From contig LGRX02012846.1 of NCBI GenBank assembly GCA_001247695.2, positions 1 to 58,863 on the forward strand: DNA of 58,863 nt, read 5' to 3'. The notes beneath the pieces were generated by a model. The model saw only the letters and a list, made by a program, of their open reading frames with translations. It searched no databases and had not been told where the DNA came from. The stretch comes from Cymbomonas tetramitiformis (lineage: Eukaryota > Chlorophyta > Pyramimonadophyceae > Pyramimonadales > Pyramimonadaceae). This document shows positions 20,142-32,100 of the stretch, one piece after another; the stretch's first letter is position 1, and every line of letters starts with the position of its first letter. The translations under genes and the position numbers were made by a program.

Positions 20142-23100
20142 CTGACAATCCGGCCCCAATCTCAGCCCCCCGCTGAGGTGACTTGCCGGGCTGACCCTTT
20201 TAGGACGAAGGCCGCTCGGAGCGCATCTGTCACAGCATGATGCGCTGTTGTGAGGAGAACACTACCGCAGGATGGCGTAGAGGGCACATGGGTGCCTGCG
20301 GGGCTCTCTGCGTGGCTGACATCACGGACAGATAGGTACACAAACGTAAACGCGCCACACACACTTCGCACCTCAATTCCAATCAATTCAGAGAGACAGC
20401 GGGGCCGACACGATCCTGTTCAGGGCAGGATCAGGGGAAAACTGCGCCCACATTTAGAAGCATGCAAGGGAAAGATCCTGGCTGTGCACAGCACATCGAG
20501 TCAGAGGCCCATCTCGCGCTCCCGAATACAGCTCAGCAGGGAGCGCACAGAAAGAGCCGCAGTGCATCCGGCCAGAGCTTGAGACGCACGCCGCGAGCTG
20601 TGAGGCGCACGCCGCGTAGAACGTGCGCAGCATGCTATGATTAGAAATTCACTCCCCGCACCCCCCTCCCCCGCCGCCGCCGCCACGCTCCCAGCAATAC
20701 ACGTCGGGAGGCACCTTGAGCTGCTTCGCCACCTCCTCCTCCAGGGTTTGCGGGCCCCTCATCGGCGACGTCTCCTCAAGGGGCATGCTCTCCCCCGCCT
20801 CCTCGTACGCCCGCTTTCTCAGCATCCGTAACCTCTGCAAGTCCTTCCCCTGGCTCGTTTCGCTCTCCATCTCCTCCCGGCCCCCGGCCCCCGCGCTGCC
20901 CCCTGGAGAAGATTGCGGCCTAGGCTGTGACACCTTGGCGCACTGCCCCACGATACCGCCGGCCACTGCGGCATTGTTCTTCTCCCACCACTCCACCTGT
21001 GCATGACACCTTCCCCTTTCAGACACCCACCCCCCTCCTCGCGCGCCCTCTTCCCCGTTTCAGACACCCACCCCCCCTCCTCGCGCCCTCTTCCACGCAC
21101 ACGTCCCATGGCAGCGCAGTGCCGTGGCTTCAGGGCCGGGAGCATCGGTCGGATGGGAAAAGGGGAGTGGGGGAGCCTCACCATCCAGCCCCACACAGCG
21201 CGGTGCTGCATGAGCCACACGCCCGCCACTGACCCTCGCTGCAGCTGCAACAGGCTGTGGATGTAACGAGAGCAGCGAGCCACGGAGCTGGCGTCGGCAG
21301 CCAGGCGGGCCTGCTGTAACATCCCGCCAACGGGGTCCCCTAGGGCCCCCATCACGCGCCCTGCGCTCACCCCCAGCCCCAGCGTACCCCTCCCCCGTTC
21401 CCCTCAGGCAAAAGAAAAAGAAAAAGAGACACCCTTTTTCGGTGCGGGGCTTAAAGTCCCCATGACTCTCCCCTCAGGCAGATGTGCGCCCCTCCGGAAG
21501 ATGGGGGGTGGGGGTGGTGTTCATCACGGGTTGCCTTTCATCCCGCGAGGGCTGATCGGGGGAGGTGTGGGGTGGTATGGACGGTCGAGCAGGGGGTCGG
21601 GGCAGGGGCGCGCACGGTGCTGGACGGAGTCCACGAGGGCCAGGAGTGTGATGAGCATTGCTGTGGCGGCCTGGGTGGTAGAAGAGTCTCCGATCGACTT
21701 CACGAGGTCGCGCACCAGCGCCAGGGACACGCCCGGCTCGTCGTGGCACGCGGCACAACACAGTCGCTCCGCCGCCCCCCATTCGCTGCCCCCCTGTAGC
21801 GCCACCCTGCAAGGCTCCCCCCTCCCCCTCGAGTGAGACGGTGAACGGGACACACGCAGCCAGCTTACCAAGCACCTGCACGCGTACAGAATCTGCACTC
21901 TCTGCTGCTCATTGTGGTGCAAAGACTGACTGTCTAGGGTCACCGCACCTCAGAGGCGCTGAGACCCCGAGGACACCTCGAGAAACCCGGGCTTCAGGGC
22001 GGATCTACAGTGCTTCGACGGGGATCATGTGTTGCGATTACATAGGGGCCGTAGGATCACATCCGTGAGGAACGGCGGCGATCATCTGATTGGAATGATA
22101 GATGAAGGGAAGATGCCACCGATCAAGGGACCAAGGTTCACGAACCTCGGAAGGTACATAGAGCTGAACGTTTGAACAATCACATGCGCTTAGCGCGACA
22201 TGATTGGTCGCCCAGCGACTTTTCGAAGGGCGAGCGACATGATTGGTCGCCCAGCGACTTTTCGAAGGGCGAGCGACATGATTGGTCGCCCAGCGACTTT
22301 TCGAAGGGCGAGCGAAATGATTGGTCGCCCAGCGACTTTTCGAAGGGCGAGCGACATGATTGGTCGCCCAGCGACTTTTCGAAGGGCGAGCGACATGATT
22401 GGTCGCCCAGCGACTTTTCGAAGGGCGAGCGGGTTCTTAAGTTTGTGGAATTCGCAGTGGTACCATCTTGTGCGATGCTATCGACTGAATGAGAGAAGCG
22501 GGGGCGCCTGCTGCGCGCATCGCTCTTCCTCAACAGGCAGCACGAGACACAAGACGGAGGACACAAGGGGGGAAGCACAAGATGCTGTGCGGCATGGCAG
22601 GCCGCTGCGGCACATCCAGCATCCAGCATCCAGCATCCAGCATCCCACAGGCAGAGGAACTCCAGGAGCAGTGCCACGGACAAAAGAGGCACCCAGAGCG
22701 GGGAGCTACCGCAGGAGGAAGGGCACATTCAGCAGCACTGCCTGCCGCGTCCGCAACGGGATCTCCTCCAGCAGCAGGCTGCTGCCGTACAGCTTGCGGT
22801 CCGCCGCTAGCACATGCTCTGCGCCGAACCTGTCGCCGACGCTCTCCAGCTCCTCGTCCCCCTGGCTGCAGTATACCACGGCCCCGCCGGGCTCCACCTC
22901 GCCGAAGGTCTCCGTGACGGCCTCGCCGAAATCCCCGTGCACCGGGAACAACAGATGCTGGATCGCCGCCAGGAGGTGCTCGTAGCTGCTTTTCCCCCAG
23001 CCCTCCCCCACACACACCGAGCGGCACAAGATGCAAAGAGTCAGCGCGGCCATCGGCCCAGATGGAGGTGCCTCCTTGGTGAGCGTTGCCATGAGAATGA

Positions 23101-26100
23101 AAGGAGGTGCCTCCTTGGTGAGCGTTACCATGAGAATGAAAGGAGGTGCCTCCTTGGTGAGCGTTGCCATGAGAATGAAAGGAGGTGCCTCCTTGGTGAG
23201 CGTTGCCATGAGAATGAAAGGAGGTGCCTCCTTGGTGAGCGTTGCCATGCGAATATGCCTCCAGAGTGGCCGAGGGTGCCTCAATATGCCATGCCACTTA
23301 ACGATCAGGTGGTGAAGGGCGATCCATAAGTGCGATAACGGTGCAGCCCATGCCACGAGCCCTGTCATGAAACGAAGGCGACCTCTGGAGCGATGCATCA
23401 GGCACTTCAGTGCCATCCCCTGAAAGGATATAAATGACAGCTGTGCAGATTTGTGCGGCCTGAACATGGGCACAAGCATCGCTGTTGGCACGGGCGTCAT
23501 AGCATATGCAAAAGCGTCATAGCACATTCACGAGCGTGGCCATGAGGAAAGGCATCAACACCGGCAGTCAGATGTGACGAGGGGGTCCGAGGGGGGATGC
23601 TTGAGGTGGAGGCCAAAGGGGATGGGTGCACGGGGGAGACTGGAAGAGGGAGGCCTGAGGGAACGGGCGAGAGAAGGAAGGAATAGAGGGGGGAAGGCGT
23701 GGGGCCCACCCGGCGTAAGGGTAAGTGCCCCCGTGGGAATCGCCGGCCGCCCACGAGGGAGCACTGCCCACGAAAAACGTGGCGAGTGTGGCGGCGGCAT
23801 CGGCGCGCAGCATCTTCGATCCAATGATCGGGGCTGCCGCGAGGCGGGACAGGAGCTGAAAGAGCTGGGTCGAGCGCAGCTGGTGTGCGGGCAGCGGCAC
23901 ATCCTCCAAAAGCTGCACGGCCATCTCCGCGACACGCAGCACCTCCGCGTGCCCCTCCAGCAATCGCTGCGGCTCCTCCTCGACTACAGTGGCGCTCTGG
24001 TCCACAATCTGCGCGCCAAGCACAGAGCTCCCCCCTTTCACCCCAGTGGCCACACCGCTGCCAGGCCATCGCTCCCTCGCAGCAGCACTTGCGCCTCCCA
24101 GCCCCCAAATGTGCCGCCTCCCCCCGCCCCCTTCTCCCCCACTGGGATGCATGCCCCCCACCCCCCGGCCTCGAATGAGGGCGCAATGGGGCACCGATGA
24201 CCAGATTAAAGCGAATGCTCTTTGGAGAAGGAACGCAGGGATTGACCGCTGCTCGCACCCATGCAAAACGGACGGCAGAGATCGGCCGCTGCCCGCACCT
24301 ATGCAGAACGGACGGCATAGATTCGCCGCTGCCCGTACCCATGCAGAATGGACGGGGTGAAGGTAGCATGGCTGGTCCCACGGGGGTGGGACATAGACAA
24401 CTGGATTTCCAGGAAAGACTGTGGACGGCTGGATTCACAGGGCAGGACATGTGTGGACGGCTGGATCCACAGGAAGATTCATCAATAATCTGGATCCATG
24501 GTGGAACATGACCCACAATTCCAACTGCACGCCGGTAATTCGCCACTCCTGCGGGCTGTGTCAGGCCTGTGTCACGGCCTGGACACGGCCCCGCTGGGGC
24601 AAGCGCAGTGCCCTCAAGGTCTGGGCACGACCCCACTGGGGGGGGGGCAAACCCCAGTGCCCTCAAGGCCCGCCAGAGTCGATCAAGCTAGACGCCCTTC
24701 GACTGGCCTCAGGTCCCTGCGAACTCGCCTGCAGGTCTGATGCACCGCCGCACAACACCCCCATGCGGCGGCGGCCCCGCAGAGGGAGGGGCAGCGGAGT
24801 GGAGGGCCCACCTGGATAGCAGCGTGCGACACCAGGTCCGAGAAGGCTTGGCGCACTTGCGCGTCGGCGCACTCTAGTAGGAAGGCGCGCAGCACCGGCT
24901 TCTCCAGCGTCTTCAAGTACTGCATCCCCAGCTGAACTCCGAAGCGGGCGCGCGTAAACAGAACGCGCACCGGCTCCAGCCACTGCCCGAGGTCCACCTC
25001 CGTCCGCGCCTGGTACCTCCCCAGGATGCTCTGCCCCATGCCCCGCCCCGCGCACACGCATGAGCATCACCCGGTCCGGGAGGGAGGCAGCCAGGCCAGG
25101 CGCCAACTAGTCCTCGTGGTCGCCTGCCAACCTCAGCTTCGGTCCCCTCAGCGGGGGCCCCCCGCTGCAAGCCACTCTCTAGAGCTCCAGCGCGCTCCTA
25201 GCTGCATTGACACCACACCGCCTATCCATGGCCGGCAGGCGCCGCCAGCACCTGGCATAGGACTGCTGCACTGCCGCTAATGCTCCAGTCACCAGCGGCG
25301 CCGGCCTGTCTTTGCCTTTCAGGATGTGGAGCTTGTGCGTGAGGCCCAGGTATGAGGTACAACATGCCGCGCAGGGCTGACATGGAGTAGAGGGGAGGCG
25401 GAAAGGCGGCAGGTGGAGCAAAGCCACCTGGAAGAAGTATGTGGCCATCGTGGCGGAGGCGCCGGTGAGCTGCATGTCCGCCGCTCCGCCCTCCGCGGCC
25501 ATGGATACCAGCGCACGCACGAGCTCCACGTGCTGCAGGTCGTACACGTGGGCCGCGCGCAAGAACCCCGCGTTCGCCTCGAGCACCCGCTCCTCCCCGG
25601 GGTCCCATCCCCTTTCTTCACCCCTCTGCGCACTCCCCTCCCCAACCTGCTTCCCAGCCGCCACCCCTGCTTCCCCCTTGATGCCCCCTTGCTGCAGATG
25701 CACCCCCTCTTTGTGTATGCCCTCCCTCCCCCCTGCGGCGTGGACCGCCCCGGCGTCTCTCTCCGCTCGCGTGCTGCCGCCGCCCCTGCCTGTCCCATGC
25801 CGCGCCGCACCTCCAACGTGCGGCATCTTCACATCGCCATCCCCATCCCTCCAGGACGCCTCCCCGGGATTATCCCTCGGGTCCGCGTTGCCCTTCGCGC
25901 CCCCCTCAACCCTCCTCGCCCGGCACTCGCCTTCCCGGGGGCCAGCCCCGCCAATGTTCGAGGCAGTGCTCGGCTCTATGTCCGCACGCCCACGGCCTCG
26001 CGGTGTGGCTGGCGACGACGGCGCCGGAGATTGCTCCGTGGTACCGGTCTCGGTGCGGGCCGCGCGCTCGTAGACGAGCATGTACGCGCTGCGGGTGCGG

Positions 26101-29100
26101 GCGCGCTCCTTGGTCTCTTCGCGGCGCGGCCCGAGAGGCTGACCGAGGCCGTCCCGCCGCTTCAGCTGGTACTTCTCGGTTCCGCCGAAGCACTCCTGAG
26201 ACCCGCAGTGGCCCTCGCTCAGAACCAGCGCTTCGCCGGCAGCTCCCACTGCTCAACTCTGCAACTCGGAGCTGGGAGGTACCAGGAATGCCACAGGGAG
26301 CGATGTCACAGGGAAGGTCCGCGCAACACAGGGGAAGCTCCGGGGGTCCAAAACACGCCTCCCAGCGAATGCGGGGGGTGGCCAAGGATCGCCAGAGGGC
26401 GGGGTATGCGGGGGGATGGGGTTCCTGTGATTGCACAGGGAGGGATGCTGGGGCATGAGCCCGTGGGAAGGTGGCGGTCTGCGCGCGACGGCGGAGTGAC
26501 TTCTCGACTGCTTGACTGCTTCTATTTTCATTTCTTTGGGTGACACCGTGCCCACGGCCATGCCATTGGCCACGCGTGCCTGTACATGCTAAGTCGTTGG
26601 ATATGACGAGTCGCAGCCTCTCAGCTTCCTACTATGCCCGCCCGCCCGCCCATGGAGCGGGTGCTGCACCTGGCCTAGCTGGCTCACGTCAAACGGCGTG
26701 ATGCTCTGGTCGTTAAACTTGAACCATTCGCCGGAGGCCCGGTCCTGGATGAAGCTGTAGTAGTGCCCGCTGCGCTCCGTTCCCGACTGCACCACCACGC
26801 CTCGCAGATGGTACTGGTACTCAGCTCGCCCGGCGGTGGGCGCTGCTTGGCCCGACCCCGCTGCCCCCCCTCCCCCTTCAGCCCTGCCGGCGCGCCCGCT
26901 GCTGCGCTCCGAGCCCTCGCGCGCCGCCGGAGTCGGCGTGCTTAGGGCGCTGTGCCCGCCCGCTCCGATCTCCTTCTCCATCCCGCGTTGCGGCAGCCCG
27001 TGCGCCTCGAGGCCCTCCTTGGTGTACGGCCACATGTCGATGACGAGGGGGAACTCGTAGTGGTCATTCACCTTGTCGCGCGTCATCGTCTGCAGGTCGA
27101 ACTCGTACCTCTTGAGGTTGAACAGCAGGCACGCCGGCAAGGTGCCCAGGCAAGTGCGCTTCATGCTCTGCAGCGCCACCTGGCGCCCCTGATGCTCCCA
27201 GTGCAGGCCGTCCACCTGCGCACCCCCTCAGCGCCACCTCAGCGCCACCTGGCGCCCCTGATGCTCCCAGTGCAGGCCGTCCACCTGCGCACCCCCTCAG
27301 CGCCACCTCAGCGCCACCTGGCGCCCCTGATGTTCCCAGTGCAGGCCGTCCACCTGCGCACCCCCTCAGCGCCACCTGGCGCCCCTGATGCTCCCAGTGC
27401 AGGCCGTCCACCTGCGCACCCCCTCGCAGTGACATGAGCCTGTGAGAGCCGGCCGCCAGCCACCGGGAGCTGGCTCTGCCGCCGGCTCTTCAGGAGGCGC
27501 CCTCTGCATTCACGCCGCAGCCCCGGGGAGTTTGAGGCCAGCAACGGAGCAATCAGGGCCGAACAAAGAGCCATAACGCTGTGAGAAAAAGGAAGAGACC
27601 CAAAATCGACTGCTTGGCTCCCATGATGAATCGACCGCTGGGCGCCCATGATGAATCGACTGCTTGGCTCCCATGATGAATCGACCGCTGGGCGCCCATG
27701 ATGAATCGACTGCTTGGCTGCCATGATGAATCGACTGCTGGGCTCCCATGATCAATCGACGGCTGGGCTCCCATGATGAATCGACTGCGGCACGCCCGGA
27801 GACAACAGGGGGCGCTCTGTAAAACCCCACCACTCAGCACGGCGGCACGCCCGGAGACAACAGGGGGGGCTGTGTGAAACCCCACCACTCAGCACGGCGG
27901 CACGCCTGGAGACATCGGGGGAGCTCCACGAGACCCCAATAACCACCCTGGCGGGCTGCCCGCAGAAGACAGAGGAACCCCTCGCCACCCGGCCCTAAAC
28001 TCATCTCAAAAGATCACAGAAAAAAGAAAGAAAAAAGCGTCTCCCGCGATGGCGAGCAGCGATCATCATAGGTCCATATCTCCTCCAGACCTCCCTCAAG
28101 ATACGTGGACACCAGGGCTCGCTGGACAGGGCCGAGGCACAAGGGCTGGGCGCGCCCCCCACCTGCTCCACACGCACAAAGTCGCACAGCGACTCCTGCA
28201 GCTTCTCCTTGCCCTTCACCGCCAGCTCCAGGAACAGGAAGGGCTCCTCCACCACGGGCCGCTTCAGGCGCTTCGCGTCTCCTGCCGCGCCGTCCCCGTC
28301 TGCGGCGTTCCCGGGGAGCCGGGCCGTGCACTGATGGCTGAGCACGCCGCCGAAGCACTGCCGCAGGAGGTGCTCGTGAGAGGTGTCCTTGAGCTGCACC
28401 TCGAGCACGCTCATGAGCTGGTCCACAAACTCCTGCGCGTCATTCTGTAGGTGCACCGCATGCGCCAGGCGCAGGGTGCCCTCGCACGCCTGCACCAGCG
28501 CCCGCGGGTCGTGGTACCGCTGCACTGAAGACTCCAGGAAGCGCATCACGAGCTGAACCTCCGCAGCAGCGCCGAGACCCAGCACCCTCCGCCCGCCCCA
28601 GCAGACCCCGCGCCCCTGCCACGCCCCCACTAGTGCCCCCGCCCGCAGCCGTTGCGTCCTCCCCCAGCCTCGACCGCTGCGCCGGATCCGGCGTCCCTCC
28701 GCCGCCGTCGTCCGCCGCCCGGACTGCCATGAGCCCGCGGCGGAGATCGGGGATCATGTACAGCTGCTGTAGGATGGAGTTCTGGTAGCACGTGGCGCCC
28801 TGGTTGACCAGGCCGCACAGCCCGGTGCCGTTGCGCCACCCCGGCTCTACTGCTGGGTTCGCTCCCCCTTCCGCCGCCGGCGGCAGCTCCGGGCATTCCC
28901 TGTGGAGCCGGTCCAGTGCGCCAATTACGCCCGGCAGCAGCCGCGGGCTCTGGCGCACGAGACCCTCCAGAAGCCGCCGCGCCGCGCGCCGCGCCCCGCG
29001 GCTGCTGCACTTTGGCTGCCGCAGCACCTCGTCAGGGTCCGACCTCCGGGGCAGGGTGTCCGGGCTCCCGCCCCCCGTGCACCCGCCCTTGGTGCGAGGC

Positions 29101-32100
29101 CCTCCGAAGAGGCACTCGTCCAGCAGGAGCGTCACCAGCTGATGAGAAGAGATGCCGCAGCTGCCACCCTCCAGCGCCTCCCGCACCCTATGGGGCACCG
29201 TGGCCAGCAGCACCGTGCACGTCTCCAGCGCACCCTCCAGCGCCTCCTGCGGCTGCCCGGCGCGGCACGGCGCCCGCTGCACCTGCGAGCCACCCCGGCA
29301 AATGGCGTGTGACGCTCGCTCCGTGCATCGCTCGTCTATCGCCGCGCTGCTGCGATGCCCGAGCGACGGAACGCTCATGGCGCTCACACGCTTGCGCCGC
29401 CGATGCTCGGGGCGCCGTTAATTAGGGTGTTACCGGCAATGCCACCTAGCGGGGCGGCATCCGCGTCACGTCTGCGGCGGGCGCTACCTGTGAGAGGAGC
29501 GTCTCCAGCACGTCCTCCAGGCTGGCCTCTCGCAGCAGCTCCTGCGCCTCCGGCACTCCCAGCATCTGGCAAAGCAGCTCGAAATACTGCTGGCACGTGC
29601 GGGAGCGGGCGTCCACCCTCCGCAGCTCCTGCACCAGGAGGGCCACCAGCTTCACCACCATCCCCGAGCGCTTCACGGCGGCGGCCTGCGGCTCGTAGCA
29701 CCGCGGCAGAGAGAGCGGAAGGCCGCGCAGCAGCCCCCGCACCCGCACCCGCGCCGCCACGAAGGGGCTCCGCAGCAGCACTGACAGGAGGGCCTGCATC
29801 CCCGCTGTCTTCCCCACCACCTCCAACACCGCAGGCTGCCGCAGCGTCTCCGCCCCCTGTGGCCACACGGCACGCAGAACCCCCCCACCCCCCATGGCCA
29901 TATTCAAGCGGACGGCACGGCTAGGTGGGACGGCGCACGGCCCGAACGCCCGCAGGGATCGTTTTTTTTTTCTTCGTCCTTTTCATATTTGAATTGTGTC
30001 GAGCAAAACGCGACCCTCATAAATATCTCGCAAAACGTAGTCTCTCCTGATTGGCTCCCAGTCGCACCTGCATCACGGTGTCCAGGCACGTCAGCGCGGA
30101 CATCAGGAGCTCGTCCTCCTGCCTGCGAACAGGTGATGACTCGGCCTCGGCAGCTTCGGCGGCAGCGCCTGGCCGGAGGGGGGCATTGCTGAGCAGGGTG
30201 ATGGCCTGCAGCAGGTCCTTGGCCAGCGACGCGAGCCCCAGGGCCTCAAGGCTGCCCCCGGTGATGAGAGCGGCCCCGTTGCTGGGCGCTCCGACGGCTG
30301 CCATGCCATCGCCGTTGGAGCGCAGCGCCTTGTCCGCCTCGAGGCTGCGGCGCGCGGTGAGGTGTAGAACGCGGAGGCTGAGGGAGAGCGCGGCGGTCTG
30401 CAGCTCCGGCAGCATCCCTTGGCTGTGCTCCGCCGGCGGCGCTTGCGCACCCCCCTTGCCTGCCCCCCCCGCGCCGCGCTCGAGCAGGTCCACCATGTAC
30501 CGGTGCACCGCCTGGAAGCCCCCCGCGGAGACGAACCCCCTGCACCACTGCCGCGCCCCCGCCAACGCCCCGCCGTCCGCACCACCCTCGGTGCCCCTCG
30601 CCTCCGGCTCCTCCTCTAGGATCGCCGCGGCGATCAGCAGGCTGTACACTGCGCGGGCGGTGCCAGGAAGCTTGTGGCTGGAGGCCGCCAGCAGCGCATG
30701 CCACTTCAGCCCCCCCTCCCGAACCTCGCGATCCAGCTGCGCAGACGTCGGGAGCAGCTGCAGCACCCGCCACGCCTTGGTCACCAGCCCCAAAGAGCCC
30801 CCCTCCAGCATATTGAAGAAACCCTCCAAATCGCACTCCGCCAAAGAGTCCCCGACGCTCACCAGCTCAGCATCAGTCCCATCCAACGGCGCGCAAGTCC
30901 CGTACGCCATCCCTGAGCCCGACGGGAGGCTGATGCGGAGGGTGTCCTCCGCGGTCAGGCCGGCCTGCTCCAGCGTCACGATGTGCATCGCCACCACACC
31001 TCTCTGGCCGCTGCTCTCCGCTGACGTGGCCGCAGCGAGCGCGCCCACCTCGGTGCCCTCCCCGCCGCGCATCACCTCGATCCGCAGCTCCTCCGCCAAC
31101 ACATCCCGCTCCGCCTCCTGCCCGAGCACGCACTCCCGGCACAACCCCTCAGGACACCACAGACCCCCCTGCAGGAGACCCCGATGCGTGCTGACGCTAT
31201 ATCGAGGGCCCTCACAGGCTTACCGCCCTTAGACCCTAAAACAGGGGATGGGTGTATCGCCTAAAACCCTAAGACAGCATTCCTGCTGCTTTGGTTTCAT
31301 GATCTTCTTTTCGATGAACGCTTCCGCGTATTCAATGAGCACCGCATCCCTGCATCTTTTACCGAGTGTCCCTTTTACGGTCATTCTATGAATTTTCATG
31401 GGGACGCGCCTCAGCTTAGGATATAAACCGGAGTGAGTCTTCCGAAAGAGGGTCGTGGTCTCTAAATACACGCGGTGTCGTGGAGACCATGACCCTATTT
31501 CGGAAGACGTATCCTGGTTTATATCCTAAGCTGAGGCGCGTCACCATGGAAAATCATAGAATGACCGTAAAAGGGACACTCGGTAAAAGATGCAGGGACG
31601 CGGTGCTCATTGAATACGCGGAAGCGTCCATCGCAATGAAGATCATGAAACCAAAGCAGCAGGAATGCTGTCTTAGGGTTTTAGGCGATACACCCATCCC
31701 CGGCTGCGTTCAACAGGACATCTGCACAGTGCGAGAACGCAGCTTCGGAGTTATTGTGCTTGCAGGGCCATCTAGGGCTGGGTGGCCAATGCGACCGCGC
31801 ACCTCCGGCAGCCCGGCTTGCGCGGTCCCGGCGCCTCGCGGCACCGTCGCCGAGTCCTGCATTCGCTCACCTTCCCACGAACCGGAGCCCTCACGCCGAG
31901 AGTCCTTCCCGCGCGGATTGTGAGGCACGATCGCCAAGGAGTCCCCTCCCAGCCACGAGGTGCCCGCGGCGTCCGCAGCCGGCCAGCTGCTCGGGGACGA
32001 GGCCGGCGCCACCTCCGGCAGGGCCTTCACGCGCTGTGCGAGTCGCTCCCGCAGGCTCGAGAGGGGCAGCTTGGTGTGCACCCAGACGCCCTCCGGCTGC

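Noticed and set aside
22190..22434. CRISPR-like array
   Set aside because: Units are repeated end to end with no unique spacers; all such arrays here are ordinary minisatellites in a eukaryotic intron.
22530..23527. Long minus ORFs with [11 protein letters not shown] or [11 protein letters not shown] repeats
   Set aside because: Readthrough of the 39-bp array beyond the exon 29 acceptor; only 22710-22985 is supported as coding.
23574..29924. Many plus-strand ORFs over 100 aa
   Set aside because: Shadows of the GC-rich USP24 exons on the opposite strand.
31236..31280. Telomere-like CCCTAAA repeats
   Set aside because: Only two or three imperfect copies, inside a foldback; no tandem telomeric run.
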